A stretch of DNA of 64,000 bases from Topomyia yanbarensis (GCF_030247195.1 NC_080671.1:107805845-107869844), one strand, 5' to 3'. Shown: positions 32,901 through 44,700, numbered from the stretch's first letter. The notes: generated by a model not told the origin, from the sequence alone. Numbers and translations are program-made.

Positions 32901-33200
32901 TTGTCTTTCTCATTCACTCTAAAATTCGTCAATCTAATTCCGACCGGGAGGGCTGAGTGTCATATGCCAATCGACTCAGTTCATCGGAAAATGTCTGTGT
33001 GTGTATGTGTGTATGTGGAAAAAAATGTGACCTCTGTTAATCAGAGATGGCTGGACCGATTTGCACAAAGTTAGTCTCAAATGAAAGGTACAACCTTCCC
33101 ATCGGCTGCAATTGAATTTTTTATTGATTGGACTTCCGGTTCCGGAGTTACGAGTTGAAGAGTGTAATCACACAGCAAATTCCCATATAAAGTGAAATGA
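32901..33200 (+). repeat. Family fragment inside the nested element: left part
   Basis: Carries GTCTTTCTCATTCACTC, GGGAGGGCTGAGTGTCATATG, a short GT run and the CCGGTTCCGGAGTTACGAGTTG module, but no right end. Confidence 0.65.
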
Positions 33201-33330
33201 AAAATTTTCAAAATCAAATTTGTATTTTTGATGCCAAATGACTTTATAATGCATGAAACATTGAGATTTGATGTAAACTCGAAAAAATTATGTTTGACAA
33301 AAATTATTTTTTTGGACTTTGGTACATTTT

Positions 33331-33696
33331 TGCCTTTCTCATATAGAAAGGTTATGCAATCACTCTAAAAGTCGTCAATCATACCGACCCGGAGGGTGTA
33401 TCCAGTGAGGGATTGCTACTTTAAAATTAAAACTAGTTTAAAATTTCTTAACAAGTTGAAAATTTTTGGCAGGACCCGGACCTCCCGGATCTTTCTCCAT
33501 GATCCGCCGCTGGTTTCAAGCGATGTTTCAGTATCACATAGTATCTCAAGATCGTGGCTGTCGATCCATTGTACGTATGTGCAAATCGTACTGGACATGT
33601 AATATTCATTTCCACCATTGTATTGAACATAACCAGCTATGGAATCGTAGTTTGGACAAATGAGAAAAGCACAATGCACCACTAGGTGGGTTAAAA
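33331..33696 (+). repeat. Short family copy with both ends (366 bp)
   Basis: Left end TTGCCTTTCTCATATAGAAAGG and right end ATGAGAAAAGCACAATGCACC to GTTAAAA, with the usual middle deleted. This shows the terminal layout of the family most clearly. It lies inside 31357-34952. Confidence 0.75.
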
Positions 33697-34952
33697 CAGG
33701 TTTTTATTTTGGGAATGCGTCGAGTTGAGATGAAAACGTAATATGATTAATAACGAGGATAACACTTTCTGAATGTAGAGAGAAATTTATGAAAAATGAC
33801 GATTTCCATTCGACTCTAGCAGGTTCTGATCGATTTTGATGAGCATTTGATTTTTGTTGTATGTATAGGTCAAATGTTTAAAAACAGTAATTTAAGGTCA
33901 AGATAGCATCATTTGGAAACCGCCAATTTCGGAGGTTTAGTATCTTCGATGAGTTTTACAAACGTTAAACAGCGCATCATTTGATAAAATAATTTTGACG
34001 GTATATCGTCCAAGAAGTATTTATGGTGAATTTTCTCAGGTTAATATTCATGACTACAATAAAGTCTCAACAAATTCGCTGAAGACACGAACTCTGTTAC
34101 TATTTTCGGAAAAATTAATTCTGCATAATTTTAAAACTTCAAAAATTACGGTTTCTGAATTATGCCGTTTGGACAGTAAAATCGATTTTCACCTAACCCC
34201 AACCAATTGTAAAATTGGTATTGTAAAAAAAACGTAAGGGCGATACTTCAATGCTGATAGGTGGGACCGAAAAAGTAAACAATCGCCAAAGGGGAGATAC
34301 TATGATTTTGTCAATTTCAATAGCAAACACAAATTTTAATTTAATAATTTCAAATACTTCATGAAGTTTTGGGTTTCGATCACTGAATCATGCAATCTAG
34401 GATGTAAAAAACACAATAGTTCTTAAATAGGAAATAAAACCAAGTCTGGAAATATTCACTGTTGATTTTCTTTGAATGGTGTCACTGCTAGTATCCCTTT
34501 TTTCAAGAAAAAGCGTTGATTTCTTAGTTCTCAGTCGCGTTGGAAATTTGAGTAAAGTATAAACTTCAAATCGATTCAAAAAATTTTTTTCGATTTTTTT
34601 GGCTCAGTACAATATACATAACCCCTTTAGGAAAATTCAGTTTTCCCACCACAATGCATTTATTGAGGAATTTAGATATTTTATTAACAGAGCATTAGCA
34701 ATAATTCGTTTGTATGTTTATTTTATTGGCCATTTTTTCGCTTTCCCATTGATTTAGTTTGAGATTTCTAGCACTGATGTTGTCCTATGCTGATTTGAGC
34801 GATTCTCTGAGTCCTGCCACTATCCCAGGTAGTATGTGTTATCAAAAACATCGCGAAGCATCAAGTTCTAAATGTTCTCAAACGATATAATATCCGAAGA
34901 GAGTGATAAGAGTTATAAGAAATGTCTCATCACACTGTTAGGTGGATTAAAA

Positions 34953-35336
34953 GCGTTTTTTGGCTTTCATTAGACTCTTCATTCGCTTTTCTAACGACGC
35001 GTACTGTAGATAGCTAGCGGGTAACCCGTCTTCCCGGAAGGCCTTATATGCAGTGGACTTCTCCGCGTACAGCTCTGAGCACTCTTTATCCCACCACAGG
35101 GTGGGAGACCGTCCATGGGTATTCGCGCTGGGTACTGGTTTAGTCTGAGCTTGATTCGCACTGTCGAGAATCAAGCCAGCCAAAAACCTGTACTCTTCCT
35201 CCAGAGGAAGTTCTTGAGTGGATTCGATTTTAACGGATATCGCGGTCACGTAACTCTTCCAATCAATGTTCCGTGTGAGGTTATACGAGGCATTGATTGT
35301 TTGCGATGGTCTTGAACCGTTAGCAATTGAAATCAC
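34953..35336 (-). pseudogene. ORF2 segment between endonuclease and RT
   Basis: Continues ORF2 in a different frame from the endonuclease part. The break near 35335 is one missing base: HSS is followed by a stop, while the next frame continues ISIANGS. The segment ends LMKAKKR at the insertion edge, and the sequence resumes on the other side with RSYWRRFVDG (31349 downward), so codons match perfectly across the 3.6 kb insertion. This is a linker region without catalytic residues. Confidence 0.88.
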
Positions 35337-35995
35337 GATGAATGATCGCTACCGTGGGGATTAGGGATCACCTTCCACATGCAATCTAACTGTAGCGATG
35401 TCGAGCAAAGCGATAAATCCAACGCGCTGGCGCGTGCTGGTGGTGTAGGAATCCGCGTCATTTCTCCCGTGTTTAAGATGGTCATGTTGAAATTGTCGCA
35501 AAGATCTTGGATTAATGTTGATCTATTATCATCATGAAGACAACCCCATACCGTACCGTGCGAGTTAAAGTCACCCAGAACTAGCCGCGGTGCCGGTAAG
35601 GATTCCGTGATATTACAAAGCGTTCGGTGCCCTACCGAGGCTCTAGGAGGAATGTAGATGGAAGCAATGCAAAGGTCTTTACCTTTGATTAAAACTTGAC
35701 AAGCGACAATTTCAATGCCTGGTGTTGAAGGGAGGTTAATTCGGTTGAAAGAATAGCACTTTTTGATCCCCAAAAGTACTCCTCCATAGGGGTTTTCTCG
35801 ATCCAGACGAATTATATTAAAGTCGTGGAAGTTGAGATTTATATCGGAAGTTAACCAAGTTTCACATAATGCGAAAGCATCACATTTTAAACTATTTAGT
35901 AAAAAATTAAAGGAATCGATTTTCGGGAGGATACTTCTGCTGTTCCACTGTAGAACAGTGATCGAATCGGTGACCTCGTTCGATGACTTAGCCAT
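35333..35995 (-). pseudogene. ORF2 N-terminus: apurinic-type endonuclease
   Basis: 220 codons starting ATG at 35995. Endonuclease motifs are in order: LQWNSRSI near the start, CETWL, YGGVLLG, ASIYIPP, VLGDFNSHG, ALDLSLCS and GSDHSS at the end, covering the catalytic N, E, D, N and H positions of the family. It nicks the target to prime reverse transcription. The frame stops immediately after GSDHSS because of a one-base deletion. Its start codon overlaps the stop of ORF1 by eight bases (ATGGCTAA). Confidence 0.93.
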
Positions 35996-37352
35996 CGAAG
36001 GATACTATCGCTGCAAGGAGGGGCCATTTAGTAGTCAACTGCTTCAAAAATGATTGCACTATAGGGAGAAAACGTATCAGAAGGCTTTTAAGAGGATCAG
36101 TAACATTGAAAGCTGTGAAAATTAAGTCCACTATGTCAGAAAATTTCATTAGTCCGTTACTGGACTGAGCATCTGTTTGAAAAACGGGGACACTTGGGGT
36201 TTTTGGTGTCCCTGGAAGTGGTGGGTACTCCTTGTTAGAATTAATATTTCCAAGTCCTGGAGCAAATTGCTTCGGCTTTTGTGCATCACTTCCGTTGGAT
36301 TTATTGGTTGTAGATGGCGCACTCTGAGTGGACGACACCTTGGCACCCTTACGAGGCAATGTAGGGGAGGCTAGATTTCTCCTCTTCCTGGATTCCCCTG
36401 GGTTAACCAATGATGTTCCCTCTTGTGGGTCGTCAGATTCTTGCTCAACGCCAGCCAAAAGAGCAAAGGAATTTTCGGAAGGGACAGATGGCGAAGCATT
36501 CTTTAGCATTTCTGCATAAGAGTGCCTCGAACGATCCTTAAGAGAGCGCTTAATTTTATCCCCGCGCTGCTTGTACGCCGGGCATGACTTAAGAGCATGC
36601 GGAGGGCCCCCGCAGTAAATACACTTCTCAGTTTCTCCACCGCAAGCGTCATCCTCATGCTCTCCCTCGCATTTGCCGCACCGTTTTTTATTGCCACAAT
36701 AAGTGGCTGTGTGGCCCAGTTGCTTGCAATTGCTGCAGTTCATTACCCGCGGTACAAACAGGCGAACGGGTAAGCGAACCCTATCCAGGAGGACATAGTT
36801 GGGAAGAGCAGACCCGGAGAAAGTCACCCGAATCGAGTCTGACGGAGAATAAGTTGTCTTATCATTTTCTGTTTTTGCGGAATACAATTGCTTGCATTCC
36901 AGAATCTTCACCTTTTGAAGTGAAGGGTCCTTAAAGCAGCCAACCCCGTACTTCAACAGGTCTTCGCACTTTAGACCCGGTTCGGCGACTATTCCATCGA
37001 TCTCCACTGCCCTACAAGGCACATACACTCTGAATTGTTTCGTAAAACGCTCGCTGCGAGCAATCTGGTTTGCCTGGTCGAGGTCATTCACTAAAACGCG
37101 TATCTTATTAGCTCGAACACGTGTTATCTGAGCTACGGCCGGGTAGTTAGCAGTCAGCTCCCGTGATATTTCTAGAATATTGGGCGATTTCGTGTTGGGC
37201 CGGAAATACACCACCCAGGGTCCATTTGAACTGGCTGGGTATGTTTTAATACGGGGAGGACTGGGGGAATCAGGGGAGGGAGTAATATCGGGTTTATCCG
37301 GTAAATCCATGGGAATATCATTCCCATCCAATGTTCCTTCGCCCTCGGCCAT
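35988..37352 (-). CDS. ORF1 nucleic-acid-binding protein of the non-LTR element
   Basis: 454 codons, open throughout. The acidic, proline-rich N-terminus is followed by a region of about 45-115 (GPWVVYFRP, IRVLVNDLDQANQIA) that resembles an RNA-binding fold. Three zinc knuckles follow at 206-219 (CSNCKQLGHTATYC), 225-237 (CGKCEGEHEDDAC) and 244-257 (CIYCGGPPHALKSC). The basic and serine-rich C-terminal third looks disordered. It binds element RNA in the ribonucleoprotein particle. The ORF is intact, unlike ORF2. The start ATG at 37352 has a second methionine at residue 15. Confidence 0.93.
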   Translation of the reverse strand: MAEGEGTLDGNDIPMDLPDKPDITPSPDSPSPPRIKTYPASSNGPWVVYFRPNTKSPNILEISRELTANYPAVAQITRVRANKIRVLVNDLDQANQIARSERFTKQFRVYVPCRAVEIDGIVAEPGLKCEDLLKYGVGCFKDPSLQKVKILECKQLYSAKTENDKTTYSPSDSIRVTFSGSALPNYVLLDRVRLPVRLFVPRVMNCSNCKQLGHTATYCGNKKRCGKCEGEHEDDACGGETEKCIYCGGPPHALKSCPAYKQRGDKIKRSLKDRSRHSYAEMLKNASPSVPSENSFALLAGVEQESDDPQEGTSLVNPGESRKRRNLASPTLPRKGAKVSSTQSAPSTTNKSNGSDAQKPKQFAPGLGNINSNKEYPPLPGTPKTPSVPVFQTDAQSSNGLMKFSDIVDLIFTAFNVTDPLKSLLIRFLPIVQSFLKQLTTKWPLLAAIVSFDG

Positions 37353-37639
37353 TTAGGCACGAGGATAGCACGTGGTGTAAACGAGAGATGAAACTTGTAT
37401 TCAGGGGAAAGGGAAAAGTAGACCGATCGGGGAAAGGGAAACGAAAGAAAGAAAAATAATACTTAGCTTATATAGCGGCGTGTCCGGCAATTCTGGTATT
37501 CACTTCACCAGCCTGGGCACCGGCGAACAAAGACTGCCTCAAACAATAGTTGACCTTCACTGACAATATATAGTCTTGTTCACTTTATGCACAGCACCAG
37601 AAAACGAACTGCTTCGATCGAGAGCTCGGAGAGTTATAT
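37353..37639 (-). other. 5' UTR of the non-LTR element
   Basis: Bounded by the ORF1 start and the target duplication at 37640. It should hold an internal promoter. Low AT and purine-rich GGGGAAAGGGAAA on the plus strand near 37405-37440 are visible; I cannot assign an initiator. Confidence 0.7.
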
Positions 37640-37652
37640 GACAAACAGGAAT

Positions 37653-39290
37653 TATTATGGTAATATTGGATCTCGTGCGAGCTGAGACCTTCTTTCGCGA
37701 GGTCAGGGGGGTCATTTAATTCTCTCTTGTTTTTCACGTCCCGGTCGAAGCTGGCTTGGTGTCCGGGATCAGATGGTCTCCCCTGCTTCTTGCACTTATT
37801 GTTGATCAGTGTAAATCCGTCGTCATTCTTACCACATTCGTTGCCGATGTTGCTTACAGTTGCTTTGGGGGGGGGGGCTGATTCTTTTGCGGTTGTCATT
37901 ATGGTCTGAACAGCTGCCACAAATTTGGGCACCATTTGTGGTTCAGGCATTGAAAACTCTGTTTTAGGTTGGTTTGCTGTAGATTAGTTGGCAATCGGTT
38001 GAGATGCATTTTGCTTTGCATCTTCCGCACAAGGTTATCCATGATGAGCTGTCTGATTACAATACTTGCACTTAGGCGTTTGCCCCTCATGGGTGCATAG
38101 CGTAGTTTGAATAATTGTAGTTCCGTGAGTTTTGAGTTTAATTGTCAAGTAGGAGGGTATAGGCCTTTCAACTCGCATCCTCACTACAAAACGCCATTAG
38201 GAGTACCCGGGATGAAGTTTCTCCAAGTATCAGGTGTAACGGATTCTACTTCTCCGTATTGCGACATGCATTTTGCTCAGGAGAGGTACGATGTGATAGG
38301 TCAACAAAGAAACAAAGTCTCGAAAACCACGAAACGATTTGACGCTTGAGAAAAAAGTTATTAAGCAGAAACCAATTGATGCTCAGACGATTCATAAAAT
38401 ATTCATTTTTTCTAGCACCATTGCTGTTGGTTATTCAATTATACGCAATCTTGATTTAATCCTCTATTACTGTGTCTAAATCGTTTATCTATACTATTTG
38501 GCCGCAAAGTTTTGAGGGATAAATTGAGGCTTCTTTTGTACATAATAAGAGAATGTTAAAAATTTTGTATATAACTAGACCGTCAGAAGCAGTGATGCTA
38601 TGAAAAGTGCAATTTTCATCAATCTTCAGGGCATCAATCGGTTTTTGCTTAATAACTTTTTCCACAATCATCAGATCGTTTTGCAGTCTTCTAGACTTTG
38701 TTTCCTTGATAAATTTCCTATAAAAATCAGACATCTACTTATTTTTAGGAGATAACGGGCGACTCTTTAAAGAATTAATTTGCAAAAGACAATTTTCCCA
38801 TTCGAAATCCCATGTAAACTTTAAACCGTGGGTGCAAAAATATAGTTTCACCGATCGAGTTAAAAATTTTCAGAGTTATTCTGGGAGCTAAATTGGACCC
38901 AAAAAGATACTCGGAACCAAGTTTTATTTTTCTCATATAACCATGTCCCACTCTACCTTACATCTATATAATCATTCTCAATATAAACGGGAATCTTAAT
39001 TCCGACGTTGTCACTTTCAACCACGTGTTTTAAGTTGTTCTTCAAAACGAAACGCTCGGCTTGTGCTAACGTGTTGAATGATATTAACACTGCATATACT
39101 GAAGGTACAAGACTTCTGCAATCCTAAGTTGCATTTTTACCTTCAGAAGGTATTCCACTTCACTAAAACTCGGTCGTTTAAAACAAAATTTAAAGTCAAC
39201 GACCGCAGCGTTGGGTCGGAGTAGAGCTTTTTCGTCAACTTTACTCATGATGACAAGAATAATCCGATGTTTCCGTTGTTCTCGAGACAA
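37653..39290 (-). pseudogene. Degenerate Jockey-like ORF1 (gag-like) remnant
   Basis: Reading the minus strand in shifting frames gives pieces in the right order for a Jockey-type ORF1: VDEKALLRPNAAVVDFKF (near 39200), LISFNTLAQAERFVLKNNLK (near 39030), GEVESVTPDTWRNFIPGTPN (near 38250), RVERPIPSYLTIKLKTHGTT (near 38160), the knuckle-like CKYCNQTAHHG then a stop then PC (near 38050), and a C-terminal part ending DDGFTLINNKCKKQGR (37585-37950 frame). There are several stops and frameshifts. Positions 38352-38662 look like an insertion with inverted ends. The non-LTR element at 27960-37639 landed in its end. Confidence 0.75.
38352..38662. repeat. Small element with 31-bp inverted ends
   Basis: AAAAAGTTATTAAGCAGAAA at the left is the near complement of TTTTTGCTTAATAACTTTTT at the right, extended by ACCAATTGATGC and its complement. 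It interrupts the ORF1 remnant. No clear target duplication seen. Confidence 0.6.
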
Positions 39291-40079
39291 TGTTCACTTG
39301 GCTCGATTGTACGTCTGATTGCGGCAGAAGTAGAAAGTAGACTGATATGCGAAATTCATTTCCTGAACCAATTAGGATTGAAACTTTGTGTCTTCGGCGA
39401 AGCTGTAGAAAATATTAATACAAAAGATATTTCTAAATACACCATATTTCTAAAGTTAATAGTTTTCGAGTTGTGGAACACATTATATGGAAGACCCCTT
39501 ACAATTAACTTTTTCATGATAACTTTTTTAGTTATTCTTCTACGTTCTTAGAATCTTCCACAAAGTTGTTTGCGGTGTTGAATCGCACATTTTTGCGAAA
39601 CACAGTAACTTCATATATGTTGTATTTAAAAGGATATTCCAAATTGTGCGATATTTTTAGGGTAACTTCCAACTTAAATAACCCGTTAGCTTTTTACTTT
39701 CATATAGTGGCTGACTCATTTTTTCGACTCGATTCTCCCCGAGTATTATATTCAAAACAAAATGCCATTGCAGGGGTATAAAATGAAACATTCGAGAGCA
39801 CTGCGACAGGCAGATCTATCTTTTTATGGCAAATCAAATAGAACACATTCATCGATAACATGCAAGGTATATAGTTTTCTCTTCAAAAATCGGCGCATAG
39901 ATTTAAATGTGGTTATTAATGCTAATATTTTCTTTTTAAATTCCATATCAATGTAGTTCAGCATTTGGGTGTTTTCATAAAATTTCAACGGTTTATTAAA
40001 ATATCTTAATCCTTAATCCTTACATAAACCAAAGTCTTTGAAAATAACAATAAAGAATACGAACTTTTGATTTCGCTTC
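39291..40079. other. No gene recognised; AT-rich spacer
   Basis: Open frames here lack recognisable motifs. No element ends found. Confidence 0.5.
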
Positions 40080-40330
40080 AGAACGAACAATGGGATGTGC
40101 GTCTAAATACCTACATTATAATTTCTTCCACGGCATTCCCAACGGTGTTCATGTAGTAAGAATTAAAAAACAACAAAAATGCTCTATTCATTCTTTTGTG
40201 ACCCTGGAACATGGCACCCTCTACGCACAGACGCTAAGCTGTTCAGCTATGGCCAAACAAATTGCCATGTGTCAGTTCTGTGAACAATCTGCACACTATG
40301 GGAAACCATGCGTGTAAACTTATAAGGAAA
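40080..40330 (+). pseudogene. Second Jockey-like ORF1 fragment
   Basis: The frame at 40090-40317 reads FFHGIPNGVHVVRI, HSFVTLEHGTLYAQT and CQFCEQSAHYGKPC, in the same order as the minus-strand remnant at 37653-39290 (FIPGTPNGV, SYLTIKLKTHGTT, CKYCNQTAHHG-PC). It is a different copy in opposite orientation. Only the knuckle end of the protein is present. Confidence 0.7.
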
Positions 40331-41164
40331 AACACCTAATACAACAACAAATAACAATATTCATCCAGGCTTTAACACGCACCGCTCCATCATAGACAAC
40401 GTAATTGTAATTGGAATATCTCGAATCTCGGATGACCAATTTGACCAAATAGAAATCATTCAGCAGTTATGATGGCATGGAATTCAATAAATAAAAAAGT
40501 CGATTTCTGGCTGAAAATGACTGACGAAAACTTATCAACACTGTGATAAAATTGATATCGCAAAATTAGGAATTTCATCTTTCTTTTGTAACTGAATGTT
40601 TACAGTAACTTATCGACATATTACCTAGTTGGCAATTCTTTAGTCAAATACCAGTCGAATTCATTTTTATGAAAACCCCAGAACTCAAAAGCACTTCACT
40701 AAAAAATTGGAGTGTATTTTTGTCCATGAGAGCTCAAATCTTTTTTTAAGCGTTTTTGAGTATTGGGTTTCATTTATTGGTTTTCAAACAGCATAAACCT
40801 TATGATTACAAATAGAAATAAGGTCAATAATTGGTTTTAGAGGACAAGCGATGATTTTTTTAATATATCAAAACTCTTCTGAATTACTGCAAGCTATTCA
40901 AAGATATCTATTAGAAAATTGAGGAAATTCATCCAACAATTTGAGTGCGTGATTGAGCAAATCGGCCAACCAAAATAGAAGCTATATTAAAAATATTTGA
41001 ATAACTCTGAAAACCCAAAAAAAAATAAGTCCCATTAGACATGCTTCCGCATAAAAAAAAGCATTATGACTTTCGTGTTCGCACAACTTGTTATTTTTAA
41101 CGTTTTTCAACCTCAAAACTTGACATATTTTTGAAGGTATATGCAATTTGAAATTTCATTGAAT
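40331..41164. other. No gene recognised; AT-rich spacer
   Basis: No motif or terminus found. Confidence 0.5.
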
Positions 41165-41707
41165 ATATGCAACGGGTGATCGTACACGTGAACTGTGTCC
41201 AGAGACTTCTGTGGCATGCTGATCAGGGCTCTAAACAACCACAGCAAACTCAATTATCACATGGCAACTATTTAGCGCGCTAAGTCACTTTCATGTGATT
41301 TTTGTGAATCCGACTTCGGAACCCTATATCATCTGATATGTAACTGCACAGCAAAAATGCAAAAGCGATTTCCAGTTTTCGGCTGCCCTTGCATAGACGA
41401 TACTGTGTTTGGGCAACTGAAATATAGTAACTCACTACAGTTTTTAATCCAGTGCGATAAAGAACTTCAGGCTTTCTCGCAGGCGCTTTTAACTACTTGT
41501 AAGTTCAACTTACCTGCTGTTTATGTTTGGGACACCATTTCTTCCACCCTTCCAAATTTACTTCCTCTCTCCTCTTTCTGCTCTCCTTCCGCTCAGGAAG
41601 GGATGAGAAAACACGTCTTGGAACAAATCCCCCGACCGTATGTGGGAACATTCCATTTGAACCAATATATTCAGATTCCTAATTGGTATCTTCCAATTGC
41701 GGTATAA
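41165..41707 (+). pseudogene. C-terminus and 3' end of an R1/Jockey-like ORF2
   Basis: Translation upstream of 41357 gives ALNNHSKLNYHMATI, a stop, then SCDFCESDFGTLYHLICNC and KRFPVFGCPCIDD, the cysteine-histidine motif (C-x2-C-x7-8-H-x4-C) that ends R1, Jockey and related ORF2 proteins. The frame is open from 41357 to 41707. The first half is coding-like, through CDKELQAF, and the rest is probably 3' UTR. Another copy lies at 48120-48420. The RT is absent, so the copy is 5'-truncated. Confidence 0.65.
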
Positions 41708-44700
41708 TAAGTATTGGTGGTGAAAGGTGTAGTGCTCGATAGGAGGTATTTCAACTTTTTGCTAAAACTAAATAACTTAGCCTTACAATACGTTTAGGAA
41801 AGATGTTGCACTTTGCAAAGCCCTTTTCTTGTTTAAACATAAGCTAGGGTGGTTCTAATATAAAATTGAACTTTTTAACGGTTCGAGTTAGAGCACGACT
41901 CTCTTCGATTAAGTTTTACAATACATTTTGGACAAATTTGCTAAAGATGCACAACCTCCATCTTTTATATTTTCCATTGCACGAGAAATTCAAATCTATG
42001 GTATATAGTGTTCCTTTAAACATGGTTTTATCTCTATTAAATTCGTAGTTTTCATTTTACACTAAAGAACAACTTTGAACAACTTGAAGATTATTTTAGG
42101 GCGTATAGTTTATTTTCATACACCAACTACTAAATTTTTTTCTTTTCATAGTTATATGATAACTTTTACATAAAAATAAAACTTTTCAAATATCATTATC
42201 ATCGGTTAGGGCACTTAACATTACATACCGTTGCTGTAAAATTAATTATGCTATGTAGTATAGAACACCGAAAAATGGTAAACACGATATGTTTGTATAT
42301 CTTGCAATATTTACTCAAAAAATAGTTTATTTTTATTAAAAAGTAAATATAATAAATAGTAAATAGTAAAGTTAAATAACGAAAGAAGCTTGAGATTCGG
42401 TATATTGAGATAACTGTTTCCTTCAAATATCAGAAAGTATTTTTAACGTCTTCTTAATGAAAAATCAAAACTGCAAAAGTTGTATAAGTAAAACCATTTT
42501 CAAGCAAACACCCTGATTTTTTTGGTAAATCTCTTGTATAATAAAAAGTACAAGGCTTTAGAGTTCTAGAGTCTTCGACAAAGTTTTTTTAGAATTTGAT
42601 TTTCTTCAATTTTCTGGAAGACTGCGAAGCTGTATCTCGAACCATTGAAAAGTAAATTTTCTGATTTGAATAAATTTAAAACCACCCTAGCCACTATTGA
42701 AAATAATAATAAAAAAGTTTAATAAAGTGTAATATTTTATCATAAGAACGAAACTATAAGTTTTATATTTTCTACCGTGAAAGTAATTTAAACATACTAC
42801 CAAGGGTAAAAAAATAATAATATAACTTTTGCAGTTTTATTTTTTTCTAGCATATCCTTTAGATTGAATTCAATTTTGCAAAATTTTCAAAAAATATCGC
42901 ATTCGTAATTTTTTGCTCAATTATACCTCAAATCATGACTTTATATGTAGCTGAAAAATAATTATCTTTCGTTTGCCCCAATCAGTGATATTGGTAATCC
43001 AAGAGACCCATTTTTGATGAAAAAGTACTCATAACTTTTCAACGATATTAGTTAAATATATGGTACGCTGAAACAAATTATTCGCCTTAAATCAATCTTA
43101 AAGTTTTCTGAAGACTACTTCAGTTTAAAATCAATACCGCAAAGGTTATTTGAATGAAACAGTTTTTTTGTTATAAGAAACACTAAGAATCACCATAAAG
43201 TTTGATTTTAAATTTGTTTTAAAATGAAAAACATGACAGATGGAGCTTACATGTCTTCAGTAAACTTTTCTAAAGTTTGTGGCTCTACAACTACCCTGGA
43301 GGTCGTATGCAGGCTTGCTGGAGCATCACTCATGATGCTAAAATGAGGTGAGGTATCAACATTCTGAGGAGGACTTCACACACCTCGCCAATAGCAGAAA
43401 AAAACTCTTCTCCCACTCAACAAACAAACTCATCATCAGAGGTGATGACTTGTTCAATGATTAGAGGATGTTATGTGCATCACACAGGAAAGGCGAGAGC
43501 GCAAAACTGATTGAAGATGGGTTGGAATCCCTCTTCCAAAATGCTGAGAGTGTGGAGCGCGAGAGTGATTGTTTCCCTCTCTTGTTTTAATGGGATTTTG
43601 TCTGCTGCGTAGGATGCGGATATAAGTATAATTTTCGTGGTGTAGATCAGTACTTCGTGGAATACGGATATCATCATGTGGTGGGAATCCACGAGACTGG
43701 AGGACCCAGACTTGACTCTACTGTGCCAAACGACCTTGAGGCTTGAGCACTTCTTGTACACAGGTTTCAATTGAGCGAGGATTCAGTGGCCTTGGGAAAA
43801 TACTAACTAACGATCAGATAAACTTCAGCTCGGAAAATTTAAAATCAATCCTATTCGTCAAACTTAATAACACCATAATAGAAGATAAATCTAGAGAAAA
43901 TTTAGAATACACAGATAAAAATATTTTGTAATTTTAAGATTATTTTCATGCACATATTTGGAGCATGAATATAAATGTAAAATTAAGCTCCACCACAAAT
44001 ACACACGATTTGTCGCGCTTTCTTCAACGAATTTTATTATAATTTTACACGTGGGTTGAAAATTACAGTTTCTTTAAACAGAAAACACATGCACTTCAAT
44101 GTATTTTTACTCGAATACTGTTGTAAAATGATTGACATGTAATATTACACGAATGAAAGTGTAAAATTGTATGCTGTTTGATGCTCCAATTGATGTTAAC
44201 GTAATTTTCAATCAAATTTTAGATTCAATTGTTGTATGTTTACATTCGTATTGATTTACATGTCGTTTAATTTTCATTATTTTTTGGTGTGTAGGACGTA
44301 AGTAACTTTTACATCTGTTCATTACTCGGCCATTTCAACATTTACTACTCTACTCTTTGCATAATATTCTAGTAAAAACCGTCGGCTTTCGATATGTACT
44401 GGAAAATTAGTGCAAAGTGTTGTAATGACGTCGTAAGAAAGTAAACAAAGAGAGGCTCTCGATGTTACATCCTATTGAAAATTTTCTCTAGAAATATTTT
44501 AATTTTGATATCTAATACAACATGACATCGCTTCCAAGTAAAATGGGTGCATAATATTCGATTCTATTCTAGTGTTCTTTCTCAATAAATTTTTTAAAAA
44601 ATGTTGTTATCAAATAGTTTCGTTTCTATCTCTATTATAGATTGTTTTGGCTGGTTAGTTTCCAAGATATGGACAATGAAGTTTAAAAAAAAAGTTGTTT

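Larger units (their letters stand above)
31357..34952. mobile_element. Nested 3.6 kb element of the dispersed TIR family
   Basis: GCGTTTT is duplicated at 31350-31356 and 34953-34959, and the reading frame of ORF2 rejoins exactly across it. The left end ACATTTCTTATA and the right end AAATGT...GGTGGATTAAAA carry the same base changes relative to the family consensus, so they belong to one element. The left part holds CCGAGGCCCGGAGGGCCGAG, a GT microsatellite at about 31467-31503 and the GGCTGAACC module. Two further family copies lie inside. There is no transposase. The superfamily is unknown; a 7-bp duplication is compatible with several. Confidence 0.85.
27947..37652 (-). mobile_element. Full-length I/Loner-like non-LTR retrotransposon, disrupted
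   Basis: The element occupies 27960-37639 on the minus strand. ACAAACAGGAATT is duplicated at 27947-27959 and 37640-37652, and a poly(A) tract abuts the 3' copy. Removing the 3.6 kb nested insertion leaves about 6.1 kb, with a 5' UTR, ORF1 with three zinc knuckles, and ORF2 with endonuclease, RT and C-terminal RNase H. RNase H after RT points to the I group; Loner-like is my best guess. It is inactivated by a one-base frameshift near 35335 and by the insertion at 31357-34952. Confidence 0.93.

Noticed and set aside
39084..39290. An independent small gene on the minus strand
   Set aside because: Its sequence and position fit the N-terminal part of the Jockey-like ORF1 remnant that continues to 37653.
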